A stretch of DNA of 60,122 bases from Bacillota bacterium (lineage in GTDB: Bacteria; Bacillota; Clostridia; Lachnospirales; Lachnospiraceae), in NCBI GenBank assembly GCA_030524555.1, contig JAUNGK010000005.1, positions 1-60,122 on the forward strand. The letters are read 5' to 3'. Each line of letters opens with the position of its first letter. The first letter of the stretch is position 1. Below, one piece after another: positions 1-7,521 of this stretch. Below the pieces are notes generated by a model, which made no database searches, had not been told where the DNA came from, and saw nothing but the letters and a program-made list of their open reading frames with translations. The position numbers were made by a program, and so were the translations under genes.

Positions 1-97
1 CATCTGCAGGTGCTTCTGTTTCTCCGCCACCGCATGCAACTAATGATAATGTCATTGCTGCTGCAAGACCGAGTGCCAAAAGTTTTCTCAGTTTCAT
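1..97 (-). CDS. Lipoprotein N-terminus, probable ABC sugar-binding protein (partial)
   Basis: Only the first 32 codons are inside the window; the gene runs off the left edge. The translation starts MKLRKLLALGLAAAMTLSLV and continues into A-C-G-G-G, a lysine-rich signal peptide followed by a lipobox with the lipidated Cys at residue 22. An AGGAGG ribosome-binding site lies at about 107-112. In Clostridia this leader, with a Gly/Glu/Ala-rich linker directly after the Cys, is typical of extracellular solute-binding lipoproteins of carbohydrate ABC importers. A divergent AraC regulator next door fits a sugar transport locus, but the binding domain is not visible, so the substrate and family are inference. 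Confidence 0.6.
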   Translation of the reverse strand, partial: MKLRKLLALGLAAAMTLSLVACGGGETEAPAD

Positions 98-146
98 AAT
101 AACTTATCCTCCTTTTTTCTTTAAGCCTTTTTATAAACAGGCAGTT

Positions 147-162
147 AGTTACATCTGTAACT
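147..162. promoter_or_regulatory. Palindrome AGTTACATCTGTAACT, possible operator
   Basis: Six-base arms AGTTAC and GTAACT flank a 4-base centre. The palindrome lies about 50 bases upstream of the lipoprotein start in an otherwise AT-rich region, a position suitable for a regulator site. There is one copy only and no family consensus I can name. Confidence 0.3.
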
Positions 163-392
163 TAATTTTAATTATATTTAATTTGCTTTCTTAATCATCA
201 CCTAAAGTTGCACTATATGTACTATTATTGTCTTATTTGTCTAATTATCCCTTTTTTACAAATTTTTTTAATAATTTTTATGCAATATATACAATATTTT
301 CCAAACAATTACTTAAACCGTCAAAATGTAATCAATTTATTAGCTTAAAAAAATTTTTTACCCGTTTTTATAAACTTATTATTTTCTTTTAA

Positions 393-421
393 TTGTACTT
401 ATGAGAATTATATACTATAAT
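393..421 (+). promoter_or_regulatory. Sigma-A-type promoter of the AraC regulator
   Basis: TTGTAC at 393-398 and TATAAT at 416-421 are separated by 17 bases. The -10 is perfect and the -35 matches 4 of 6. The start codon of the AraC gene follows 55 bases downstream. Confidence 0.65.
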
Positions 422-476
422 AAAGTTATATTTTTTTAACCAAACCATTTTCTTAGTAATAAAGAGGTATTTATTA

Positions 477-1373
477 ATGGATTTTATATCTTCTTTCCTG
501 AATTCCCTTATATCGCCTCCAAAGCTTTCCGCTTCCGAAAAGCCTGAGCTGTTTCTGGGATCATGTTTTTCACAGGATGAAGATGACTCCTCTCCTTTGT
601 TCCGACTGTTATCCGGCGGAAGACTTCAGGCACTTTTCCCCTACTCCTTTGATATCAAAGCCCTGGACTGCTTTCTTTTGTTATACACGAAAAAGGGATG
701 CGGCAAGCTTCTTCTGGGCAGCCAGGTTTACTCCCTGGATGCAGATTCGCTGCTTCTTCTTGACTGCAGTCAGCATTTTCGCACTGATATTGCCGTAGAG
801 CCATGGGTTTATCAGGTGCTCTTTTTTACCGGGAGCTCGCTTTCCTACTACCGCCGCCTTTTTCCCGAAGAACATTTTCTTATTACCCATATTTTTTCCC
901 ACTCCGATACAGCAATGTGCATAGAGCAGCTTCTTGCACTATATCCGGGAAGCCGGCTTCCTCAGAAATTAATTATCTCTGATCTTCTCGGTCATATTTT
1001 GACAAACTGCTTTTCTGCCCTTCTTAAAAAGGAAAATGCCGCCGACCAGATTCCGCCGTATATTAAAGATATTTGTTCACTCTTTGACAATGAATTTAAA
1101 CAGCTCTATACCCTGGACGATCTGGAAAAACAGTACGGCATCAGTAAATACCGTTTATGCAGGGAATTTAGCGCCGCTTACGGAATGTCCCCCCTTCAGT
1201 ATCTGAACAAGCGCAGAATCGATATTGCAAAGCACCTTTTGCTTACTACTGATCACAAGGTACATGTAATTGGCAGCATGGTAGGAATTGACAACACCAA
1301 TCATTTTATTAACCTTTTTAAAAAATATACGGATATGACACCTTTAGAATACAAACAGCGGATGACTTTCTAG
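477..1373 (+). CDS. AraC family transcriptional regulator
   Basis: A 298-residue DNA-binding regulator with the usual two-part layout: an N-terminal cupin-like sensing region (about residues 25-160) and a C-terminal AraC/XylS double helix-turn-helix (about 195-298). The C-terminal part shows the family pattern YGISKYRLCREFSAAYGMSP, then RRIDIAKHLLL and a final block ending FKKYTDMTPLEYKQR. Start ATG at 477 has an AAAGAGG ribosome-binding site about 10 bases upstream. It is divergent from a probable sugar-binding lipoprotein gene and convergent with a LacI gene of the alpha-galactosidase operon. Such regulators usually activate neighbouring carbohydrate genes; the ligand is unknown. Confidence 0.9.
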   Translation: MDFISSFLNSLISPPKLSASEKPELFLGSCFSQDEDDSSPLFRLLSGGRLQALFPYSFDIKALDCFLLLYTKKGCGKLLLGSQVYSLDADSLLLLDCSQHFRTDIAVEPWVYQVLFFTGSSLSYYRRLFPEEHFLITHIFSHSDTAMCIEQLLALYPGSRLPQKLIISDLLGHILTNCFSALLKKENAADQIPPYIKDICSLFDNEFKQLYTLDDLEKQYGISKYRLCREFSAAYGMSPLQYLNKRRIDIAKHLLLTTDHKVHVIGSMVGIDNTNHFINLFKKYTDMTPLEYKQRMTF

Positions 1374-1387
1374 CCATCCGCTGTTTT
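1353..1387 (+). terminator. Rho-independent terminator overlapping the AraC stop codon
   Basis: A perfect 12-base stem (AAACAGCGGATG at 1353-1364 paired with 1375-1386) with a 10-base loop, then a T-rich tail. The stem includes the last codons of the AraC gene and its stop codon. It lies between convergent genes and may also stop leftward transcription from the LacI gene, although the leftward T tract is weaker. Confidence 0.8.
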
Positions 1388-1408
1388 ATTTTATCCTGTT
1401 ATATAATT

Positions 1409-2431
1409 TTATTGCCGCCTTGCTACGCTTTCCTTTAATACAATATGTCCGTCAACAATGTGTATGCCCGGCTTGCAATATTCACCGTTCATTTTTTTGA
1501 TCAAATTGTTGATGGCCTTTTTCGCCATTTCCTTTATATCAACCTCGTAGCTGGTTATCCCCAGTCGGCAAACACTGGGATAAAGGTAATTATCAAACCC
1601 TACCACCGAAATATCCTCCGGCACTCTGTAGCCCGCCTTTTTTAGGATTTCCACCAAAACCCCGGCTGTCATATCACAGTTGCACACAAAGGCTGTAGGC
1701 ATCTCCTTTGGCAAATGAAGCTCTGTACCGCTTCTCACATCTCCCGTCTCCATGCTTCGGTCATCAATCACCCATTCATCCTTAACCTTCTGCCCATGCT
1801 CCAGAAGAGATTTGCAATAGCCAAAATAGCGGTCCGTAATACTGTCCGTATAAAGCAGGGTTCCTACATAGGCAATATCGGTATGCCCCATATCAAATAA
1901 ATAATTAGTGAGCATATACATTCCGTAAAAGCTGTCGGATATCACAGCATCACATTCAATACGCTTGTCATAAAAATCAAGACATATAAAGGGCACTTTA
2001 ATGAATTGATCCAATCTGGTCAGATAGTCCTCCTTCATAAGTCCTATGATGATCAATCCGTCAACCTTATCCTCCTGCAGAAGCTTTGGCATAACAAGCT
2101 CCTGCTCATCCTTCATGCTCACAATTTCCAGCATGGTAAAGCACTCCTTGGATACTGCCTTGGTTGCCACCACCTGATACACTTGAAGGTAATATGACTC
2201 ATACTGGTTAAAATATCTTTCCGAAATCAAAACACCAATATTATAACTCTTTTTACTTTTGATCAGCTTCTTTTCAGAAGGGGATTTATAGCCCATCTCC
2301 TGTGCCAGCGTTTTGATCCTTTCCCGCATTTCATCACTGACACCCTTTTGATCCGACAATGCTTTCGATACCGTCACGGTGCTTACATTTAAAATAGCCG
2401 CAATATCTGCCAGCTTTACCGACTTTGCCAT
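1409..2431 (-). CDS. LacI family regulator of the alpha-galactosidase operon
   Basis: A 340-residue LacI/GalR repressor. The N-terminal helix-turn-helix reads KLADIAAILNVSTVTVSKAL, followed by the hinge (to about residue 60) and a periplasmic-binding-protein-like effector domain with conserved segments such as VDGLIIIG and DISVVGFDNYLYPSV. The start ATG (2429-2431) lies only 2 bases after the stop of the upstream alpha-galactosidase gene, so it is the last gene of that operon. A tandem 13-bp repeat just downstream of the operon promoter (6806-6838) is a plausible binding site, which would make it self-regulated. The effector is inferred to be an alpha-galactoside or its product. Confidence 0.92.
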   Translation of the reverse strand: MAKSVKLADIAAILNVSTVTVSKALSDQKGVSDEMRERIKTLAQEMGYKSPSEKKLIKSKKSYNIGVLISERYFNQYESYYLQVYQVVATKAVSKECFTMLEIVSMKDEQELVMPKLLQEDKVDGLIIIGLMKEDYLTRLDQFIKVPFICLDFYDKRIECDAVISDSFYGMYMLTNYLFDMGHTDIAYVGTLLYTDSITDRYFGYCKSLLEHGQKVKDEWVIDDRSMETGDVRSGTELHLPKEMPTAFVCNCDMTAGVLVEILKKAGYRVPEDISVVGFDNYLYPSVCRLGITSYEVDIKEMAKKAINNLIKKMNGEYCKPGIHIVDGHIVLKESVARRQ

Positions 2432-2433
2432 TT

Positions 2434-4566
2434 TTACCTCTCAATCTCAAACAGTCTCGCCATAACCGTCTGATTGAATTTTATCTTAAGAATACCCTCA
2501 TCTTTCCTGTATTCCCAATTGCAATTTTTCTCCATGCTCTCCTTAGGATAAGTCATGGAAACCCTGCCGGGCTTTTGTCCCTTCCAAATCCGGTTTAAAG
2601 GAACCTCAATTTCGTCCTCTCCTCCCCGTCTCCAGACTGCCATATATGCTCTGCTTTCTGTCTTAAGGGCGAAAGCAAGCCATTTATCCAGATTATCGGC
2701 ATATCCTAACGGCCATACAGGCAAAGCCTTTTTAATATTACCGCGAATGGATTTATAATAATCAATTCCTTCCTTAACCAGAGCTTTCCTTACATCAGAA
2801 AGCTCCGCAAGATGTCCGCTCTGATGAATACGTAAAAGCAATGTATTCACCATATTATAAATCGTTTCTTCCTCATCCCCGTCCCTTTGAGGGTAGGACC
2901 ACACCGCCGCCTGCTCAGGCGTAAGTCCTGCCGACGCATTGGCAGAAATAGTAGCATAGTTCCGATAATCCTCCTGATCGGAGGTGGACTGTATGCTGTA
3001 TCTGGAAAGCATTGCGTAGTCTGTACGGAGACCACCGCTGGAACAGTTTTCAATCACCAGATCCGGATATCTTTCAAACACTCCATCCAGCCATTTCAAA
3101 TAAGCTCGCTCATGCTCTAACATTCCCTGGCCTACGCTATCGGCATAAAGCTCTGTTCCGATCCCCGGCTCAATATTGTAATCCATCTTAATGTAGCCTA
3201 CGCCGTATTCCTTAACTACACGATCAATAACCTCATCCACATGCTCAATTACCTGTGGATTGCGGAAGTCCAGTTGATATCTGCTTCTGTCGAAAACTCT
3301 CTTTCCGTGACGTACGAAAAACCAGTCATCAGGTGCCTTTCTGGCCTTCTCACAGTTTATTCCCATAACCTCCAGCTCAAGCCATACACCGGGAACCATT
3401 CCCTTGGATCTGATGTAATCGGTAACCTCTTTAATTCCGCCCGGGAAACGCTCCCTGCATTCCTGCCATTCTCCTACGCTGTCCCACCATTGTCCCGGTG
3501 CATACCAGCCCGCATCAATCACGTAATACTCGCAGCCCATCTCAGATGCCGCATCAATCAATGGAAGCTCCTTCTCAGTGGTCGGGTCACCAAAAAGACA
3601 ATTCATATAATCATTAAAGATAACAGGAAGCTTCTCATTATCCTCATTGTAACGTCTTATTTTTCTTCGATAGCCGGTCAGGCGGCCCATTGCGTTGTCA
3701 AAATCAGCATCCGCCACACCTACTGCTACGGGAACCGATGTAAAGCTCTCCCCCGGCTTCAAAACCTTAAACCAATGAGACTGAACCTCTGTAGGCCCGC
3801 TTAAAGCAAGATAAAAATGATTGTTCTCATCACCAATCTCTGTATGCCAGGAACCGTTATGCTCAATCTGCCAAAACAGGGAGGTATCAGCACTGCTGTT
3901 TTCCAGATAACCCATAGGAAGATATTCCTTGGTGGACCAGTTACCGGTATTGGTGAACTCTATCGTCTTAGAGGTTCTCTGATACACCGTTGGCTGAGTC
4001 TGGGCCATACCAAGCTCTGGAAAAGTATAGGTATGGAAGCTCATCTCCTTCTGCCAGCCGTGATGAGCAATCGTCACCTTCATCTTGTCATCAGAAGTGC
4101 CGTTTCCCTCCTTTTCAATTCCCAGGTAGTAAAAGGAAGAAAGATATTCAAGGGTTTGATCCTCCGATCCAATATTGGTAACCTCATTATAACTTTGCAG
4201 CACAGAAGTGCCCGTATAAAACTGCCAGAAGGTTTTAACTCTTGCGCCGGTACTTTGATCCTCCTGCGTAATGACCAGAAGTCTTCCAAGCTCATTTCTG
4301 GTATCCTCCATGCCCACATATTTAAGCAGATATCCGGGAGCTGTAACAATATGCTTGTTTCCATGCTTTTCATAGGGCCTGTTATAGCCGGAAAAATTAA
4401 CCTGAACCAGCTGAAAGCCCTCCTCTAAAAATAATCTGCTCTCTTCCTTCTCCTCATAAGGCTTTGAGGAAAAATGCATCAGCTTAAGCTGTTCATCCTC
4501 TGTAATTGCAAATACCAGATAGATTCCATCTTCTTCTATTTTGATCCAGTCCTTAATATACTCCAT
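2434..4566 (-). CDS. GH36 family alpha-galactosidase (second, divergent type)
   Basis: A 710-residue glycoside hydrolase of clan GH-D. An N-terminal beta-sandwich (to about residue 300) precedes a (beta/alpha)8 barrel. The likely nucleophile is Asp462 in YIKMDYN and the likely acid/base is Asp530 in STSDQEDY; a NCSSGG segment near 507-512 and YVIDAGWY near 348-354 are also GH36-like. It differs clearly from its upstream paralogue, which has KWDMN and SDDTD at the same points, so the two enzymes probably act on different alpha-galactosides. There is no signal peptide, hence cytoplasmic. Its start overlaps the upstream stop as TAATG, showing translational coupling. Exact specificity (galactose or N-acetylgalactosamine linkages) cannot be read from the sequence. 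Confidence 0.88.
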   Translation of the reverse strand: MEYIKDWIKIEEDGIYLVFAITEDEQLKLMHFSSKPYEEKEESRLFLEEGFQLVQVNFSGYNRPYEKHGNKHIVTAPGYLLKYVGMEDTRNELGRLLVITQEDQSTGARVKTFWQFYTGTSVLQSYNEVTNIGSEDQTLEYLSSFYYLGIEKEGNGTSDDKMKVTIAHHGWQKEMSFHTYTFPELGMAQTQPTVYQRTSKTIEFTNTGNWSTKEYLPMGYLENSSADTSLFWQIEHNGSWHTEIGDENNHFYLALSGPTEVQSHWFKVLKPGESFTSVPVAVGVADADFDNAMGRLTGYRRKIRRYNEDNEKLPVIFNDYMNCLFGDPTTEKELPLIDAASEMGCEYYVIDAGWYAPGQWWDSVGEWQECRERFPGGIKEVTDYIRSKGMVPGVWLELEVMGINCEKARKAPDDWFFVRHGKRVFDRSRYQLDFRNPQVIEHVDEVIDRVVKEYGVGYIKMDYNIEPGIGTELYADSVGQGMLEHERAYLKWLDGVFERYPDLVIENCSSGGLRTDYAMLSRYSIQSTSDQEDYRNYATISANASAGLTPEQAAVWSYPQRDGDEEETIYNMVNTLLLRIHQSGHLAELSDVRKALVKEGIDYYKSIRGNIKKALPVWPLGYADNLDKWLAFALKTESRAYMAVWRRGGEDEIEVPLNRIWKGQKPGRVSMTYPKESMEKNCNWEYRKDEGILKIKFNQTVMARLFEIER

Positions 4567-6773
4567 TATGAAACCTCCAAGATATGGATCAGGCGGCTCT
4601 TATAATCTCCCCACATATTCTGTACCAGATAGCCCGCCTTCATCAGAACATCACCGAAGTAAACTCCTTCTTCTCCTTCAATACGGTATTCCTTCATAGG
4701 ATCAAGCCCCTTAAAGAAAATTCTCCTGCTGTGATAGTTCGGTCTGTTCAGAACCTGCACGAAGGTATACAGGGCCTCCTTCTTATCCTTGCTTACCACA
4801 CCATAACAATCATAGTAACGGTTTTCACTGTAGGAAGCAATTCTGTAATAATCACCTTCTCTGACAAGATCATTGTATTTATGATACATTGCAACCTGCT
4901 CCGGAATCATCTCCCGGTCCTGCGCAGGGATTTTCGTCACATCCAGCTCATAGCCAAAGGTTCCTGCCAGAGCCACATGTCCTCTTGTCTCAAAGGGTGT
5001 TACCCTTCCAACCGTATGATTAGGACAGTCCGAAACATGAGCGCCCATTGCGGATAAAGGATAAATTAACGCTGTTCCTTCCTGTATTTTTAATCTTTCA
5101 ATTGCGTCTGTATCATCCGAGCACCAAATCTGCGGACTATAGTAAAGCATTCCGGGGTCAAATCTTGCCCCTCCGCCGGAACAGTTCTCAAGCAGAAGAT
5201 AGGGAAAATCTTTCATTAGCCGATCCTGCAGCTCATAAACAGCCAGTACATACCTGTGATAAAGCTCACCCATTCTCTCTGCCGGAAGATACGCAGAACC
5301 AATATCTGTAAGCTGTCTGTTCATATCCCATTTCACGTATTCAATGTTAGCGCTGCGAAGCACCTTGGCAACGCTTTCATAGGTATAGTCAAGCACCTCC
5401 CTGCGGGTAAGATCAAGCACATACTGGTTTCGGCTTAAGGTTCCCACCCTTCCGGGAATAGCAATGGCCCAGTCCGGGTGCGCTCTGTAAAGATCCGAAT
5501 CAGGAGAAATCATTTCCGGCTCAAACCAGATGCCGAATTTCAGACCAAGCTTATTGACCTGGTCAACTAAATATTTCAAACCGCCGGGCAGCTTTTCCTC
5601 ATTGACGATCCAGTCGCCCAATGCCCTGTTATCATCAAAACGGTTTCCAAACCAGCCATCATCCATAACCAGCATTTCAATGCCAAGCTCTGATGCCTGC
5701 CTGGCAATGGCTATCAGCTTTTCCGTATTGAACTCAAAATAAGTAGCCTCCCAGTTATTAATCAAAATAGGACGCTTTTTATCCTTATACGCACCCCTGA
5801 TTAAATGATTTCTGTAAAAATCATGAAATGTACGGGTCATCTTCCCCAATCCTTCATCGGAATAAGTCATAACAACCTCAGGAGCCTGAAATTCCTCCCC
5901 CGGCCCAAGCTTCCACTTAAAGCCCTCAGGGTGAATACCCATGGTCATACGGATCTGATCAAACTGATCATTTTGAACCATCACTTTAAAATTACCTGAG
6001 TAGACAAAGTGCATTGCATAGACCTCGCCATGATCCTGATCTGTCCCTTTGGTCTTAACTGCCATAAAAGGATGATCCTGATGACTGGATTCTCCCCTTA
6101 CAGATTCTATGCTGAGCTTTCCATGACTTACAGGCACCGTCTGAATGTGACGCTCTCTCGCCCATGAGCCGTGAAGGGAAACCGCCTCAAAATCCCGATT
6201 ATCCATATCTAAGCAGGCCGAAAAAACCTTTGTAAGATAAAGCTCCTCATTTCCTTTGTTTATCACTCTGACGCTTCTGGTAATAATATCCACATCCTCA
6301 AATACCGTATACAAAAACGCTGCCTGAACACCGGTATGGGCATCCTCACATAATATTTCCACGCTGCTGCAGACACTCTTCTCTCCAAAGGATGCAGGAA
6401 GCCCCAAAAGAGCAGGCTTTCCCTCTGTTATTTTATGGGATACATAGTTAAGGGATAACCCCGTATTACCGCCCCTGGTTTCTAAAGCAATACAGCTTTC
6501 TCTGTAATCACCCAGTCCTTCTGCCGGATATTCCATAGGAAAGCTGTCCAGAAAGGAGCCTCTGTCACGATTATTTACAGAAGGTACAAAGGGAGCCTCC
6601 TTAACCCGAAGCACATGGGCAAGACGGTAATCATTTAAACGACTGCCATAATAGATGTGTCCCAAAAACCCTTCACTGTCCACCACGCCCATCACATAGC
6701 TGGTTTCCTTAGTATCCAGCTTAAAAATCCCCTTAATCTCATCCGATATATTCTGATAAAATTGAATCGCCAT
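4566..6773 (-). CDS. GH36 alpha-galactosidase (RafA/AgaA type)
   Basis: A 735-residue classical bacterial GH36 alpha-galactosidase that hydrolyses terminal alpha-1,6-galactose from raffinose, stachyose or melibiose. The N-terminal beta-sandwich runs to about 330, the barrel begins near NNWEATYFEF, and VMDDGWFG marks the substrate pocket. The nucleophile is Asp483 in YVKWDMNR and the acid/base lies in the CSDDTDAIERL motif (about 551-561). Length and motifs match the usual tetrameric enzymes. No signal peptide, so it is cytoplasmic and relies on an importer. First gene of the alpha-galactosidase operon, with a GGAGG site ahead of its ATG and a strong promoter at 6838-6865. Confidence 0.95.
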   Translation of the reverse strand: MAIQFYQNISDEIKGIFKLDTKETSYVMGVVDSEGFLGHIYYGSRLNDYRLAHVLRVKEAPFVPSVNNRDRGSFLDSFPMEYPAEGLGDYRESCIALETRGGNTGLSLNYVSHKITEGKPALLGLPASFGEKSVCSSVEILCEDAHTGVQAAFLYTVFEDVDIITRSVRVINKGNEELYLTKVFSACLDMDNRDFEAVSLHGSWARERHIQTVPVSHGKLSIESVRGESSHQDHPFMAVKTKGTDQDHGEVYAMHFVYSGNFKVMVQNDQFDQIRMTMGIHPEGFKWKLGPGEEFQAPEVVMTYSDEGLGKMTRTFHDFYRNHLIRGAYKDKKRPILINNWEATYFEFNTEKLIAIARQASELGIEMLVMDDGWFGNRFDDNRALGDWIVNEEKLPGGLKYLVDQVNKLGLKFGIWFEPEMISPDSDLYRAHPDWAIAIPGRVGTLSRNQYVLDLTRREVLDYTYESVAKVLRSANIEYVKWDMNRQLTDIGSAYLPAERMGELYHRYVLAVYELQDRLMKDFPYLLLENCSGGGARFDPGMLYYSPQIWCSDDTDAIERLKIQEGTALIYPLSAMGAHVSDCPNHTVGRVTPFETRGHVALAGTFGYELDVTKIPAQDREMIPEQVAMYHKYNDLVREGDYYRIASYSENRYYDCYGVVSKDKKEALYTFVQVLNRPNYHSRRIFFKGLDPMKEYRIEGEEGVYFGDVLMKAGYLVQNMWGDYKSRLIHILEVS

Positions 6774-6805
6774 AAAAACCTCCGGTTTATAAAATTTAGA
6801 AGACT

Positions 6806-6838
6806 TAATTTACTTAAAAAAGAAATAATTTACTTAAA
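6806..6838 (-). promoter_or_regulatory. Tandem 13-bp operator-like repeat downstream of the alpha-galactosidase promoter
   Basis: TAATTTACTTAAA occurs at 6806-6818 and again at 6826-6838, a 20-bp spacing or about two helical turns. Each copy contains the partly palindromic TTTA-CT-TAAA. The repeats begin at the -10 element and occupy the transcription start, a position expected for a repressor. The LacI protein encoded at the end of the operon is the obvious candidate, but the repeat lacks the central CG common in LacI operators, so the assignment is inference. Confidence 0.5.
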
Positions 6839-6865
6839 TTATAAATTAAAACAAATTAATGTCAA
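6838..6865 (-). promoter_or_regulatory. Sigma-A promoter of the alpha-galactosidase operon
   Basis: On the minus strand a perfect TTGACA (6865-6860) and a perfect TATAAT (6843-6838) are separated by 16 bases. The first gene starts about 65 bases downstream. Confidence 0.8.
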
Positions 6866-6878
6866 CCAATTAATTTGA

Positions 6879-7508
6879 TCATTCCATATTCAAAAATGCA
6901 AAGGGATCTTCCCTGCTCATTTTCAAAAATGCCATCAGTAAAAACCCTGCCCGAAGCGACACCCGCTCCTGTCTTAAGATCCGCAGAGCTTCTCCTTTAT
7001 CCACCAGGAGAACCTCTATACTTTCCGTATCCTCCAGGAATCTGCCTGACAGCTCTCCATCTGCAAAGCCAAATACGGACGTGCTGGTCTCATCCGTCAT
7101 TCCCGCTCCCAGAAACAACGGATTTCTAAAGGCCTCTTCTCCTCCCTCATAGGGCGTAAAATCAAGTCCGGTTTCCTCCTTCATTTCCCTGACGGCAGCC
7201 TCACAGGGAGTCTCACCCTGATCAATCAGCCCTGCCGGGAGCTCATAAACCCACATACCTAAGGGATAACGGTACTGCCTGATCATCACCAGCTTATCAG
7301 GCTCTCTTCTCCACACAGGATAAATCACGATACCGTTAAAAGGCACCCTTCCCGTTATCAGAGGAAGCTCCTCCCGCCTGTTTCTGGAAGCAAAATAGTA
7401 ATGAAACTCTCTTCCGCCGTCAGTCAGCGCATCCATCTCGTACAGATTAAGAAATTTGTTGTCCGTAAGCTTTCGGACATCCGTATACTTTTGAGATTTT
7501 TCTTTCAT
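6879..7508 (-). CDS. Nudix hydrolase, ADP-ribose pyrophosphatase-like
   Basis: A 209-residue Nudix hydrolase. The Nudix box is complete: G-x5-E-x7-RE-x-KEETGL, read in GLIDQGETPCEAAVREMKEE (about residues 96-115), which binds the divalent metal for cleaving a nucleoside diphosphate linked to another group. The upstream R-x-Y-R segment (MIRQYRYPLGMWVYELPAG) is typical of ADP-ribose or ADP-sugar pyrophosphatases. It starts 13 bases after the cNMP-binding-like gene and is probably the last gene of the glycerol operon transcript. Substrate is inferred from family resemblance only. Confidence 0.88.
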   Translation of the reverse strand: MKEKSQKYTDVRKLTDNKFLNLYEMDALTDGGREFHYYFASRNRREELPLITGRVPFNGIVIYPVWRREPDKLVMIRQYRYPLGMWVYELPAGLIDQGETPCEAAVREMKEETGLDFTPYEGGEEAFRNPLFLGAGMTDETSTSVFGFADGELSGRFLEDTESIEVLLVDKGEALRILRQERVSLRAGFLLMAFLKMSREDPFAFLNME

Positions 7509-7521
7509 AATTCCGCTCCGG

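Larger units (their letters stand above)
98..476. other. AT-rich divergent intergenic region
   Basis: This 379-bp gap separates the leftward lipoprotein gene from the rightward AraC regulator gene. It is very AT-rich and holds no credible coding sequence. It contains a good rightward promoter and one short palindrome, both listed separately. I could not find a convincing leftward promoter for the lipoprotein gene. AraC-type regulators often bind in such divergent regions, but no clear paired half-sites were recognised. Confidence 0.6.

Noticed and set aside
3241..4428. Plus-strand frames of 187 and 203 codons opposite the second alpha-galactosidase gene
   Set aside because: They are antisense shadows of a clear GH36 gene with no family features.
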